64,000 nt of DNA from Rodentibacter mrazii (GTDB taxonomy: Bacteria > Pseudomonadota > Gammaproteobacteria > Enterobacterales > Pasteurellaceae), in contig NZ_MLHG01000026.1 of assembly GCF_001998825.1 (NCBI RefSeq), positions 1 through 64,000 of the forward strand, given 5' to 3'. Position 1 is the stretch's first letter, and each line of letters begins with the position of its first letter. The position numbers were made by a program, and so were the translations under genes. The notes beneath the pieces are model-generated. The model did no database searches, was not told the origin of the DNA, and saw only the letters and a program-made list of their open reading frames with translations. Below, piece after piece: positions 38,458-46,533 of the stretch.

Positions 38458-38557
38458 ATCTGTTCAGATGCGATTGCAGATTGCTCCAACAGGTAGAGTA
38501 GAAAGTAAATTCGTTAGAATTAAAAAAAGCTGAAGGTTTAAACTTCAGCTTTTTTTT
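38458..38557 (+). ncRNA. Candidate small RNA upstream of hpt
   Basis: A transcript of about 100 nt is bounded by a near-consensus promoter and a perfect terminator (AGCTGAAG/CTTCAGCT, eight T). It contains no ORF with a ribosome-binding site. A 5' hairpin is possible (CTATCTGTT with AACAGGTAG), with GATTGCAGATTGC between. An A-rich single-stranded region precedes the terminator, as in Hfq-binding RNAs. The Fur-like box suggests induction by low iron. Alternatively it is an attenuated leader of hpt, but hpt has its own TATAAT at 38558-38564 and so may not need it. Confidence 0.6.
38522..38557 (+). terminator. Terminator of the candidate small RNA
   Basis: AAAAAAAGCTGAAG/CTTCAGCTTTTTTTT stem and T run, 50 bp before the hpt start. 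Confidence 0.88.
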
Positions 38558-38607
38558 GTATAATGAGCCGAATTAATTGATCTCATTACTTAATTTAAGG
38601 AAAAAAA

Positions 38608-39147
38608 ATGAAAAAACATCATGTTGATGTGTTAATTTCTGAAGCTGATGTGAAAGCACGTATTGCATCACTGGGAGAAGAAATTACGGCTTTTTATCAG
38701 CAAAAACAGGTCAATAAACTTATTGTTGTCGGGTTATTACGCGGTTCATTTATGTTTATGGCTGACTTAGTACGTGAATTAAGATTGCCGATAGAAATCG
38801 AATTTATGACAACGTCAAGTTACGGCAGTGGAATGACAACCAATCATGATGTGAAAATCAGCAAAGATTTAGAAGGGGATATTCGGGGCGAGCATGTACT
38901 TATCGTCGAAGATATTATTGATACCGGTTATACGCTTGAGAAAGTGCGTGAAATTTTGAATTTACGTAACCCGGCAAGTTTGGCAATTTGTACCTTGTTA
39001 GACAAACCTTCGCGAAGAGAAGTCAGTGTTCCTGTTGAATGGATCGGTTTTGAAATTCCGGATGAGTTTGTCGTTGGTTTCGGTATTGATTATGCCCAAC
39101 AGTATCGCAACTTGGGTTACATTGGTAAAGTTGTGGTGGAAGAATAA
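38608..39147 (+). CDS. hpt: Hypoxanthine phosphoribosyltransferase
   Basis: Hpt salvages hypoxanthine with PRPP to IMP. The 179-residue product has the PRPP-binding motif [14 protein letters not shown] near residue 105, the flexible-loop region [21 protein letters not shown] and the base-binding [31 protein letters not shown] precedes the ATG. Confidence 0.95.
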   Translation: MKKHHVDVLISEADVKARIASLGEEITAFYQQKQVNKLIVVGLLRGSFMFMADLVRELRLPIEIEFMTTSSYGSGMTTNHDVKISKDLEGDIRGEHVLIVEDIIDTGYTLEKVREILNLRNPASLAICTLLDKPSRREVSVPVEWIGFEIPDEFVVGFGIDYAQQYRNLGYIGKVVVEE

Positions 39148-39161
39148 ATTTTTAATATAAA

Positions 39162-39216
39162 AAGTGCGGTCAATTTTAATAAAGTTACGATACTTTGTTT
39201 TGACCGCACATTGTTT
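39162..39216. terminator. Inverted uptake-signal hairpin after hpt
   Basis: GTGCGGTCAA (39164-39173) pairs with TTGACCGCAC (39200-39209) across a 26-nt loop, followed by TTGTTTTT. It lies between convergent genes. Confidence 0.7.
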
Positions 39217-39705
39217 TTAACGGCTGAGTGAATTTTCAGCATTTTTATCCCAATTAATCCACATCCGCTGGATTCTATGTTCCCCATCTTGCATTTTGGT
39301 ACGAAAGTACATTTTTATTTTCATTGCCTCAATCTTTTCACCCAAAAAAGACGCTTTTAAATCATAGGTGGCGGTTAATCGGTTTTTACCAATGGGTAAC
39401 ACTTTAATTGCTTTTAGCATATCGTAATACAGTGTGCCGTCTTTTAAATTATTGAGCCAGTCAGTTTTAGTAAAACGTTTCCGTTTTGAATCACGAATAA
39501 CAGTTAATACAAAATCATCAGAGAGTAATTTATCCAGTTCAATGTAATTTGCGTTTTCAAGAGCAGTAACAAGCTGTGAATATAAATCAGCCAATTCAGC
39601 CTGTTCAACTTCTCTATCTTGCAGATCATAAAGGGCGGGGGCAATTGCTATTACACTGACAGTCAGTGAGAGCAATAGCGAAAAGAAAATATGACGTAAC
39701 TTCAT
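39217..39705 (-). CDS. NTF2/SnoaL-like exported protein of unknown function
   Basis: A 162-residue protein with an N-terminal hydrophobic signal or anchor (LRHIFFSLLLSLTVSVIAIAPAL). The rest looks like an NTF2-like fold: LYSQLVTALENANYIELDKLLSDDFVLTVIRDSKRKRFTKTDWLNNLKDGTLYYDMLK, then beta strands. Such folds bind small ligands or act as enzymes, and none can be assigned here. The ATG at 39705 is 6 bases after the stop of the MFS gene and is preferred over a TTG at 39717. The two genes are probably cotranscribed. Confidence 0.7.
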   Translation of the reverse strand: MKLRHIFFSLLLSLTVSVIAIAPALYDLQDREVEQAELADLYSQLVTALENANYIELDKLLSDDFVLTVIRDSKRKRFTKTDWLNNLKDGTLYYDMLKAIKVLPIGKNRLTATYDLKASFLGEKIEAMKIKMYFRTKMQDGEHRIQRMWINWDKNAENSLSR

Positions 39706-39710
39706 TTTGC

Positions 39711-40781
39711 CTACCAAATTAAAAAAACGACAGGAATAATATTCATCACAAGGGCTGTTGTGCCAGCCAAAAGGAGTTTTGATGTGCCAAACATCAATCC
39801 TTGATTCATCCCTTTATCCAATTTCACTAACATATTTGCCATAGCGGTATTGGCGAATAGCCCTACAAAAGCGAAGATAATCAAATAGATATATGCTGTC
39901 ATAAATGAAAGAAAATCAATGACATAGAACCATGGCACAATGACTGTTATTACTAAGAGCGGTGCAATATAAGTCAGTTTTACAACGCCAAAATTTAATT
40001 TTCGAGAAAAATGAGCTTGAAATAGCACGGCAATCAGATTATTGATAAAAAAGGCAATAGGGATCGATTCAGGACTATCTAATAAGTTACTGAAAATATA
40101 GGGGAAGATAATATAAAAAGATGTCCCCATTGCCAATGGAATAAACAATAATAAATGAGCAAAAACAAAGCGTTTGCTTAATACTTGTCGGATATGACTC
40201 AGCTGAAATCGGGTTGCCTGTACAGTGCATGGTGTTTCTTTTACCGTTATCAACATAAAAATCAGCATTGTTACTTCAATACCGCAACTGACCCAAATTA
40301 GCATTTCAGGCAGTTGAAACTGTAAAAAAGGCAAAGCAAGTAACGGTGCAAACATTGAGGCTAGGCTTTGGATACGTAAAAATTTACCCTGAGCTTTCGC
40401 TTTATCATGGTAATTATTTGCTGCGGTAGAAAGTAATAGGGCACGAGCGTTTGTACCAAACAGCGTACTACCAAAACCAAAAAAGAAGGTGGTTAAGAGC
40501 AAAAGCGGATAGTAATCCGTTGTGATCAGTAAAATATAGGCAATCGCATCCATTAAACAGCCGAGTAACATCATTTTTGAGCGACCGAAACGATCACCCC
40601 AATATCCGGCGAATAAAGAGAAGGCTTGACTGGCAAATACCAATAAGGAAAATGCACTGGCAATTTGAACGGTATCAAAGCCTTTGTTGCCTTGCAAGTA
40701 GATGAAAAAAACACTTTGCATGGCGGTGTAAGCGACACCGGAGAAAAAACGCCGCCATAAAATTATATTTTGTATATTCAT
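39711..40781 (-). CDS. Major facilitator superfamily transporter
   Basis: A 356-residue integral membrane protein with about 11-12 hydrophobic segments. The MFS loop motif is GYWGDRFGRSKMMLLGCLMDAI near residue 60 (G...D..GR.). It is shorter than typical 12-helix MFS proteins (about 400). No substrate can be given. It is probably cotranscribed with the NTF2-like gene. Confidence 0.85.
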   Translation of the reverse strand: MNIQNIILWRRFFSGVAYTAMQSVFFIYLQGNKGFDTVQIASAFSLLVFASQAFSLFAGYWGDRFGRSKMMLLGCLMDAIAYILLITTDYYPLLLLTTFFFGFGSTLFGTNARALLLSTAANNYHDKAKAQGKFLRIQSLASMFAPLLALPFLQFQLPEMLIWVSCGIEVTMLIFMLITVKETPCTVQATRFQLSHIRQVLSKRFVFAHLLLFIPLAMGTSFYIIFPYIFSNLLDSPESIPIAFFINNLIAVLFQAHFSRKLNFGVVKLTYIAPLLVITVIVPWFYVIDFLSFMTAYIYLIIFAFVGLFANTAMANMLVKLDKGMNQGLMFGTSKLLLAGTTALVMNIIPVVFLIW

Positions 40782-40876
40782 TTTGAGATACTTTCCGAAA
40801 TTAACTGAAGAATCATATCAAATTATGTCGAATTTTCACTTAAAAGTTCAATTATTCTAGGTAGGATAGTTTGACG

Positions 40877-40901
40877 ATGGGGCAGTATATAAATGCCCCA
40901 T
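40877..40901. terminator. Hairpin between moeB and the MFS gene
   Basis: ATGGGGCA/TGCCCCAT stem with a 9-nt loop. T-rich sequence follows on the + strand only, so its role as a moeB terminator on the minus strand is uncertain. Confidence 0.45.
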
Positions 40902-40972
40902 TGTTTATTTGATATGATAAAGATTAACCATGTAACCTGTGATTTTGAGTGTTTTCGTTGAAATAAAAATAT

Positions 40973-41701
40973 TTACGTTTTTAGCGGTAGTTTGATTTCC
41001 CTGATTTTCATTGTCATGCCATCGATCATTAGTAAACGACCGGATAAATTCTCGCCAATATTTAGCCGAACTTTAATCGCCTCTAACGCTTGAATTGAAC
41101 CCACAATTCCAACAATCGGGGCGATCACTCCGGCTTCTACACAGCTCAGTACATTTTGTCCAAAAAGTTGGCTGAGATCTTGGTAAGTAGGAGTATTGGG
41201 TTCATAAGTGAAGACTGATATTTGCCCTTCCATTCGAATTGCCGCTCCGGAAATCAGCGGGATTTGACTTTTCTTACATTGACGATCGAGTTGGTTACGG
41301 ATTTCGACATTATCGGTACAGTCAAGAATGACTTGAAAGTGCGGTATAATTTTGCCGAGTTTTTCTTCATCCAATTTATCGTTGATTGTCTCAATTTCAA
41401 TATGCGGATTGATTTGCTGCAATGCAATTTTTGCAGAATCTACTTTTGGCATATTCAGTCTTGCATCACAATGTAATATTTGACGCTGCAGGTTAGAAAG
41501 CGAAACTTGATCAAAATCCAAAAGTGTTAAATGTCCCACACCGGCAGCCGCAAGATATTGTGCGGCCGCACAGCCCAAACCGCCTAAGCCTACAATCAAC
41601 ATTTTGCTGTCTTTTAGCTTTTCTTGACCATCAAAATCGACAGATTTCATAATAATTTGGCGGTTGTAACGCAACTCTTCTTCATAGCTTAGTGCAGACA
41701 T
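40973..41701 (-). CDS. moeB: Molybdopterin-synthase adenylyltransferase MoeB without zinc cysteines
   Basis: MoeB adenylates the C terminus of MoaD in molybdopterin synthesis. The 242-residue product has the E1-like features RYNRQIIM, VGLGGLGCAAAQYLAAAGVG, DFDQVSLSNLQRQ and DCTDN. In E. coli MoeB two CxxC pairs bind structural zinc (in TPCYRCLS and GCEVCG). Here the first site reads TPTYQDLS and the protein ends IREIKLPLKT before the second. Both pairs are gone, while LSCVEAGVIAP is kept. It overlaps moeA by one base. Confidence 0.9.
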   Translation of the reverse strand: MSALSYEEELRYNRQIIMKSVDFDGQEKLKDSKMLIVGLGGLGCAAAQYLAAAGVGHLTLLDFDQVSLSNLQRQILHCDARLNMPKVDSAKIALQQINPHIEIETINDKLDEEKLGKIIPHFQVILDCTDNVEIRNQLDRQCKKSQIPLISGAAIRMEGQISVFTYEPNTPTYQDLSQLFGQNVLSCVEAGVIAPIVGIVGSIQALEAIKVRLNIGENLSGRLLMIDGMTMKIREIKLPLKT

Positions 41702-42918
41702 TATTGCCCCAATAGATGATTAAAAGGCTCAATAGTCACGGTTTCTCCGGCTGCAACATTACTGCGATCTTTTTCTAATACGATAAAGCAATTACTTTCC
41801 ACAAAAGAGCTGAACAAATTAGAACCTTGGAATCCTACCGGTTGTACTTCAATTTGCCCCTTCTCATTCATTTGATAGTAACCCCGTTGGAAATCTAAAC
41901 GACCCGGTGTTTTTTTCAAATTGGTTGTGGCAATGGCAGTAAAGTGCGGTTGTTTTTTGAGATGTTTTTGCCCGCTTAATTGTAAAATTGCTGGTTGTAC
42001 GAGCTGATAAAATGTGACTAAAGCGGAGACAGGATTACCCGGTAATCCGCAGAACCAAGCATTTTCTAATTTCCCGAAAGCAAAAGGTTTACCCGGCTTT
42101 ATGGCAATTTTCCAAAAATTAATTGTGCCGACTTTTTCTAACACGGTTTTGGTAAAATCTGCTTCACCTACGGAAACGCCGCCACTAGTAATAAGTAGAT
42201 CCGCTTGATGTTGGGCTTCAACAAAAGTTTTTTCAAATTCTGCTTCGTTATCGGGTAATAAACCAAAATCCAACACTTCACAATTTAATTGTTGCAGCAT
42301 AAGTTTGATAGTGAAACGGTTTGTATCGTAAATTTGCCCCTCTTTTAACGGTTGTCCAACTTGTACCAATTCATCGCCGGTAGAAAGTATTGCGACTTTT
42401 AAACGAGGGTAAACTTTTACTTCGGCAATGCCGAGTGATGCAAGTAATGGTAAGGATACCGCATTCAATACTTCGCCTTGTTGTAAGACAATATCACCTT
42501 TTTTTACATCCTCACCAATACGGCGAATATTTTGGTTGGGTTTAGGGAATTCGCTTAATGTGATCGTACCATCTTCATTGACGATAACTTGTTCTTGCAT
42601 GACTACTGCATCCGCACCTTGAGGGAGCATTGCACCGGTCATAATACGCACTGCACTTTGCGGAATCCATTCGCCTTTGAACGGATTTCCGGCAAAAGAT
42701 TTCCCCGCAACGGAGAGCGTTAAGGATCGTGCTAAATCAGCTAAACGCACGGCATAACCGTCCATTGCTGAATTATCAAAGGAAGGAATATTGATTGGTG
42801 ACACCACATCCTCAGCGCATACACGGTTTGCCGCATCGGTTAAAGAAAGGGTTTCACTTTGTGTTGGAAAAGGGAGCCGGCTAAGCATTTGGTGCAAAGC
42901 TTGATCTAATGGAAGCAT
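41701..42918 (-). CDS. moeA: Molybdopterin molybdenumtransferase MoeA
   Basis: MoeA inserts molybdate into adenylylated molybdopterin. The 405-residue product has the family motifs PSFDNSAMDGYAVR near residue 45, RIMTGAMLPQGADAVVMQE near residue 92, STGDELV and the MoCF signature TSGGVSVGEADF near residue 235, then GKPFAFG and GLPGNPVSALVTF. It is the first gene of a moeA-moeB unit, the same order as in E. coli. Confidence 0.95.
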   Translation of the reverse strand: MLPLDQALHQMLSRLPFPTQSETLSLTDAANRVCAEDVVSPINIPSFDNSAMDGYAVRLADLARSLTLSVAGKSFAGNPFKGEWIPQSAVRIMTGAMLPQGADAVVMQEQVIVNEDGTITLSEFPKPNQNIRRIGEDVKKGDIVLQQGEVLNAVSLPLLASLGIAEVKVYPRLKVAILSTGDELVQVGQPLKEGQIYDTNRFTIKLMLQQLNCEVLDFGLLPDNEAEFEKTFVEAQHQADLLITSGGVSVGEADFTKTVLEKVGTINFWKIAIKPGKPFAFGKLENAWFCGLPGNPVSALVTFYQLVQPAILQLSGQKHLKKQPHFTAIATTNLKKTPGRLDFQRGYYQMNEKGQIEVQPVGFQGSNLFSSFVESNCFIVLEKDRSNVAAGETVTIEPFNHLLGQ

Positions 42919-43099
42919 AAAAATCCTGTGAAAACGGTTGAGAAAATTTGCAGGGCATTTTATCGCGAAATGATCTCTAATTTAAGGGTTAAGTTCTGAA
43001 ATGATGAATAATATCAATCAATATCGGTGATTTTTCTCATTTTACGATGTACTTATATTTTGCTAGAATGCCGCATCATTTTTTAGGAACGGAAAGTAA

Positions 43100-43756
43100 A
43101 TGAGCGATATTTCTCAAGATGCACTAAATGTGCGTAATGCCCTGATTGCTAAGGGTATTGAAACCCCAATGATTAGCCCCAACCAAAATAAAGACGAACG
43201 CCGTTCCGGTATTTCCAAGCATATGCGGGAGGTAATGAAACTGATCGGGCTGGATTTAAGGGACGACAGTTTAGAAGAAACGCCGAATCGTTTGGCAAAA
43301 ATGTTCATTGACGAAATTTTTAGTGGAATGGATTATGCCAATTTCCCTAAAATGACAAAAATTAAAAATCAAATGAAAGTCAGTGAAATGGTGCAAGTCA
43401 ATGATATTACGCTTACCAGCACATGCGAACATCATTTTGTGACCATTGATGGTAACGTTGCTGTTGCTTACTATCCAAAAGATTGGGTGATCGGGCTTTC
43501 TAAAATTAATCGGATCGTTGCTTTTTTTGCGCAACGCCCGCAAGTACAAGAACGTTTAACAGAACAACTTTTAACGGCTTTTCAAACTATTTTGGAAACT
43601 GACGATGTTGCCGTTTATGTGAAGGCGACCCATTTTTGTGTTAAAGCCCGTGGAGTGAAAGATACCAACAGTTATACTGTGACTTCCGCTTATGGGGGCG
43701 TATTTTTGGAAGATCGCGAAACCCGCAAAGAGTTTTTAGCATCAATCCAAAAATAA
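43100..43756 (+). CDS. folE: GTP cyclohydrolase I
   Basis: FolE converts GTP to dihydroneopterin triphosphate, the first step of folate synthesis. The 218-residue product is the normal length. The zinc site uses the Cys and His of [13 protein letters not shown] near residue 110 and the Cys in HFCVKARGV near residue 180. [25 protein letters not shown] is the FolE signature. It is divergent from moeA. Confidence 0.96.
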   Translation: MSDISQDALNVRNALIAKGIETPMISPNQNKDERRSGISKHMREVMKLIGLDLRDDSLEETPNRLAKMFIDEIFSGMDYANFPKMTKIKNQMKVSEMVQVNDITLTSTCEHHFVTIDGNVAVAYYPKDWVIGLSKINRIVAFFAQRPQVQERLTEQLLTAFQTILETDDVAVYVKATHFCVKARGVKDTNSYTVTSAYGGVFLEDRETRKEFLASIQK

Positions 43757-43768
43757 AAATGTTAAAAG

Positions 43769-43811
43769 AAATGACCGCACTTTGAGTTATTAAAGTGCGG
43801 TCATTTTTTTG
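43769..43811. terminator. Inverted uptake-signal terminator between folE and the DASS transporter
   Basis: Perfect 15-bp arms AAATGACCGCACTTT/AAAGTGCGGTCATTT followed by T, between convergent genes. Confidence 0.9.
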
Positions 43812-43822
43812 TGATTTTATCT

Positions 43823-45208
43823 TTAGATCCACATAAAGTAGGCTGATCCGCCGATCACAGCGATACAGAATAAATTCAGGATAAAGCCGACTTTTGCCAT
43901 ATCAACTTGTTTAACATGTCCTGTTGAGAACACAATGGCATTAGGCGGTGTGGCGATAGGAAGCATAAAAGCACAGCTGGCGCCACAAGCAATAATTGCT
44001 GCAAGTGCAATCGGTGGTAATCCCATAGATTGTGCGACAGAAATAATAATCGGTGTAATTAACGCAGCACTTGCCGTATTAGAGGTAAATTCCGTTAAGA
44101 AGATAATAAAGCTTGCGATCGCAAAGCAGAGTACCCAAAGTGGTTTTTCTTGTACAAATTGTACGATGGTATCTGCCATAATTTTACTTGCACCCGAATC
44201 TTTCATAACAATGCTGAGCGTTAAGCCGCCGCCAAATAGTAAAAGCACACCCCATTCCACCCGTTCTTGAATTTCTTTCCAGCTGGCAACCCCTGAAACA
44301 CAAATTAAAATAACAACGAGAAGTGCAATAACCGTATCGAAATTTTCAATGTTTTTCGGTAGTGCTAAAAATTGACTGATCCATGGGTTAATAATAGAGC
44401 CAAACAATAATAAAAGGGTCATAAAAATAAAAATACCAAGGGTAAGTATGTTTTTTTGATTGAGTTCTACTTTTTCGATTGACGGTGAGAACTCGACAGA
44501 AAAGTCAGGACGTAAAATCACCCATAATGCGAAAATCATAGATGGGATTAAGAGCAACATTACAGGAAATCCATAAGCTAACCATTCTGTAAAAGTTACC
44601 TGAATTTGAGAAGCTAAAATGGCGTTAGGAGCACTACCGACAAGTGTTCCGATTCCGCCAATATTTGCACTAAATGCCATTCCAAGTAATACAAAACAAT
44701 AGAGGCGATAATTTTTTTGGGCATTAATGCCCTTTAGCATGCCCACAGTAAGAGGTAACATCATGGCTGCGACGGCGGTATTATTTATCCACATAGAAAG
44801 AAAAATTGTCACGCCAAACAGATAAGCGACAGATAATTTTAAATTGCCTTTCGCTAGGCGGATAATATAGTTAGCGATAATTTTGTCGAGATTCTGAATT
44901 TGTAGAACTGCGGCGACAACAAATCCACCAAAAAACATATAAATAATAGGGGTTGAAAAAGGTGCTAGTGCTTTTTGTGTATTAATCAATCCCAAACCAA
45001 TAGCAACTATCGGCACCATAAGTGATGTTACGGTAATATTAAATGCTTCGGTCAGCCATAAAATCCCGACAAAGATAAGTAAAGCAAGACCACGATTTTC
45101 TTGTGGGGAGAAAGGGAGATGCTTAATTAAAACAAGCATTAGAATAAAATCTAAGGCAAGGATAATTAAACTTTTATATTTGGAAAAATATGTTGTGTTT
45201 TTTTGCAT
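43823..45208 (-). CDS. DASS (SLC13) family sodium-coupled anion transporter
   Basis: A 461-residue membrane protein of the divalent anion:sodium symporter family, which takes up dicarboxylates, citrate or sulfate. It has about 11-12 membrane segments. The second substrate/sodium motif is intact (FTSNTASAALITPII near residue 375). The first reads MWINNTAVAAMMLPL near residue 160, where family members usually have SNT. GGAGGT lies just upstream of the ATG at 45208; the frame also opens with TTG at 45214. The substrate cannot be assigned. Confidence 0.88.
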   Translation of the reverse strand: MQKNTTYFSKYKSLIILALDFILMLVLIKHLPFSPQENRGLALLIFVGILWLTEAFNITVTSLMVPIVAIGLGLINTQKALAPFSTPIIYMFFGGFVVAAVLQIQNLDKIIANYIIRLAKGNLKLSVAYLFGVTIFLSMWINNTAVAAMMLPLTVGMLKGINAQKNYRLYCFVLLGMAFSANIGGIGTLVGSAPNAILASQIQVTFTEWLAYGFPVMLLLIPSMIFALWVILRPDFSVEFSPSIEKVELNQKNILTLGIFIFMTLLLLFGSIINPWISQFLALPKNIENFDTVIALLVVILICVSGVASWKEIQERVEWGVLLLFGGGLTLSIVMKDSGASKIMADTIVQFVQEKPLWVLCFAIASFIIFLTEFTSNTASAALITPIIISVAQSMGLPPIALAAIIACGASCAFMLPIATPPNAIVFSTGHVKQVDMAKVGFILNLFCIAVIGGSAYFMWI

Positions 45209-45331
45209 TGTCAAACCTCCATAATGAAGCCTTTTGTTATAAGATTGTATATTTTTCAGCTAAGCTTTTAACAGAATTTATAATTTAGATCAAATGGTTT
45301 TAACAAATTATGGATGGTTAAAAAGAGCGGT

Positions 45332-45545
45332 CAAATTTTCATATGAATTCGGCATTTTGTAGCAGTTGCACAAATCTGTTTTTTGGTTAGCTTGTAGGGA
45401 CACACTGCGTGTGTCCGAATTTTAACCTATTGAAATGATTTGATTTTATAACGGACGCACGCAGTGTGTCCCTACACGTCGTTGAAATTTCTATTTTTGT
45501 GCATTTGCTACATAATACCGCATGAATTTGTGAAATTGCCCTGCA
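45332..45545. repeat. MITE-like composite inverted repeat
   Basis: The inner arms are 45393-45417 and 45452-45476: each begins TGTAGGGACACACTGCGTG when read inward, with one difference over 25 bases. The outer arms are imperfect: GCATTTTGTAGCAGTTGCAC (45352-45371) against GGTATTATGTAGCAAATGCA (45519-45500 on minus). No transposase is encoded. The inner core recurs as the palindrome at 24249, so this is a dispersed element. Confidence 0.75.
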
Positions 45546-45745
45546 TTTTATAGCAAACACATAAAATAAAAAATTTATACAAAATGTAGACGTTGAGTGC
45601 GTATTCTAAGCACAGTGCTTGATAACCGACAGTCTTGTCATTAAATGTAACGGTACGGTTTACAAAGCAAAACTTTATTTTACGCCAACCTCCGGATAAA
45701 TTAGCTCATATCAAAGCGTATTTAGGTGACTCATTTTTATCAAGT

Positions 45746-45778
45746 AAAAAAGGCTTGGGAAATCCCGAGCCTTTTTGT
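45746..45778. terminator. Terminator downstream of mdaB
   Basis: AAAAAGGCTTGGGA / TCCCGAGCCTTTTT stem with one wobble and T runs on both strands. Confidence 0.78.
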
Positions 45779-45817
45779 TTTTGATGTTAAGCCTTGATTT
45801 AGTGATGAACGCCAATA

Positions 45818-46389
45818 TTAACCAAAGACGCGATTTAAATGTGCTTTGTAATCAGCGATGTATTTTGGTACATCAGGTGATTTAATCACATCATTACATA
45901 TAAATGTCGGTAAGCGCTCGGTAATGCCAATAAACTCATTGGCTTTATGGAAATGTAAATAAACACCATCTACACCTTGTGCTTCAAAGAAATCCCCTTC
46001 ACGGGTAAAAGCTTCTATCGGTGCATTCCAAGTAAGCGAAAGCATATGTTTTTTACCTCCCAATAAACCGCCTGTGCCGTATCCCTCTGTTGGATTAACA
46101 CGGTGACGACCATCGCTTTGATATAATTTGCCGTGTCCTGCGGTAAATACCTCGTCAATGTATTTTTTTACCGTCCAAGGTTCGCCCATCCACCAGCCGG
46201 GCATTTGCCAAATTACCGCATCCATCCATAAAAATTTTTCGATTTCAGCCGTAATATCATAGCCCTGCTCAATGACAGTTTCTTGTACTTGATGTCCCAA
46301 GTTTGCCAACACTTCACGTGCTGTGGCGTGCAGGGTATGGTTTAATTGCCCGTTAGAATGTTTCCACCGTCTAATAATAAAATGTTCAT
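45818..46389 (-). pseudogene. mdaB: NAD(P)H quinone reductase MdaB, frameshifted near the N terminus
   Basis: The gene starts at the ATG at 46389 (GGAGAG upstream) as MNILLLDGG and then runs into a stop after NILTGN. In the next frame the expected continuation KHSNGQLNHTLHATAREVLANLGHQ is open and runs to the end at 45818. One extra A in the GGAAAC run near 46360 would restore a protein of about 190 residues. The rest matches E. coli MdaB closely (FLWMDAVIWQMPGWWMGEPWTVKKYIDEVF; LSLTWNAPIEAFT; GVDGVYLHFHKANEF). MdaB is an FAD-dependent two-electron quinone reductase. The ORF from 46312 alone would lack the FAD-binding N terminus. A sequencing error is possible. Confidence 0.85.
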
Positions 46390-46533
46390 TATGCTCTCCT
46401 GATAGATTTAATAATAGATTAAGCGGTTAGATTTTTTGATTATTTGGTGTTAGCACAATACCCTAGATATCCAATTTTGTATATCTCCGATATTGTGCCA
46501 AAACTTCTTCAAAATTAACCGCTCTTTTAGTCA

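Larger units (their letters stand above)
45215..45817. other. 603-bp gene-poor gap holding a palindromic element and a possible gene remnant
   Basis: The gap between the DASS gene and mdaB holds an uptake-signal-like GAGCGGT at 45325, a MITE-like inverted repeat (45332-45545), a degenerate extra copy of its outer motif (about 45543-45560), a stop-free stretch of about 52 codons at 45617-45783 without start codon or recognisable family, and a terminator at 45746-45776. No intact gene is seen. Confidence 0.7.

Noticed and set aside
38458..38557. Purine riboswitch upstream of hpt
   Set aside because: The conserved purine-aptamer core is not seen, and the unit ends in a terminator well before hpt, which has its own -10 box.
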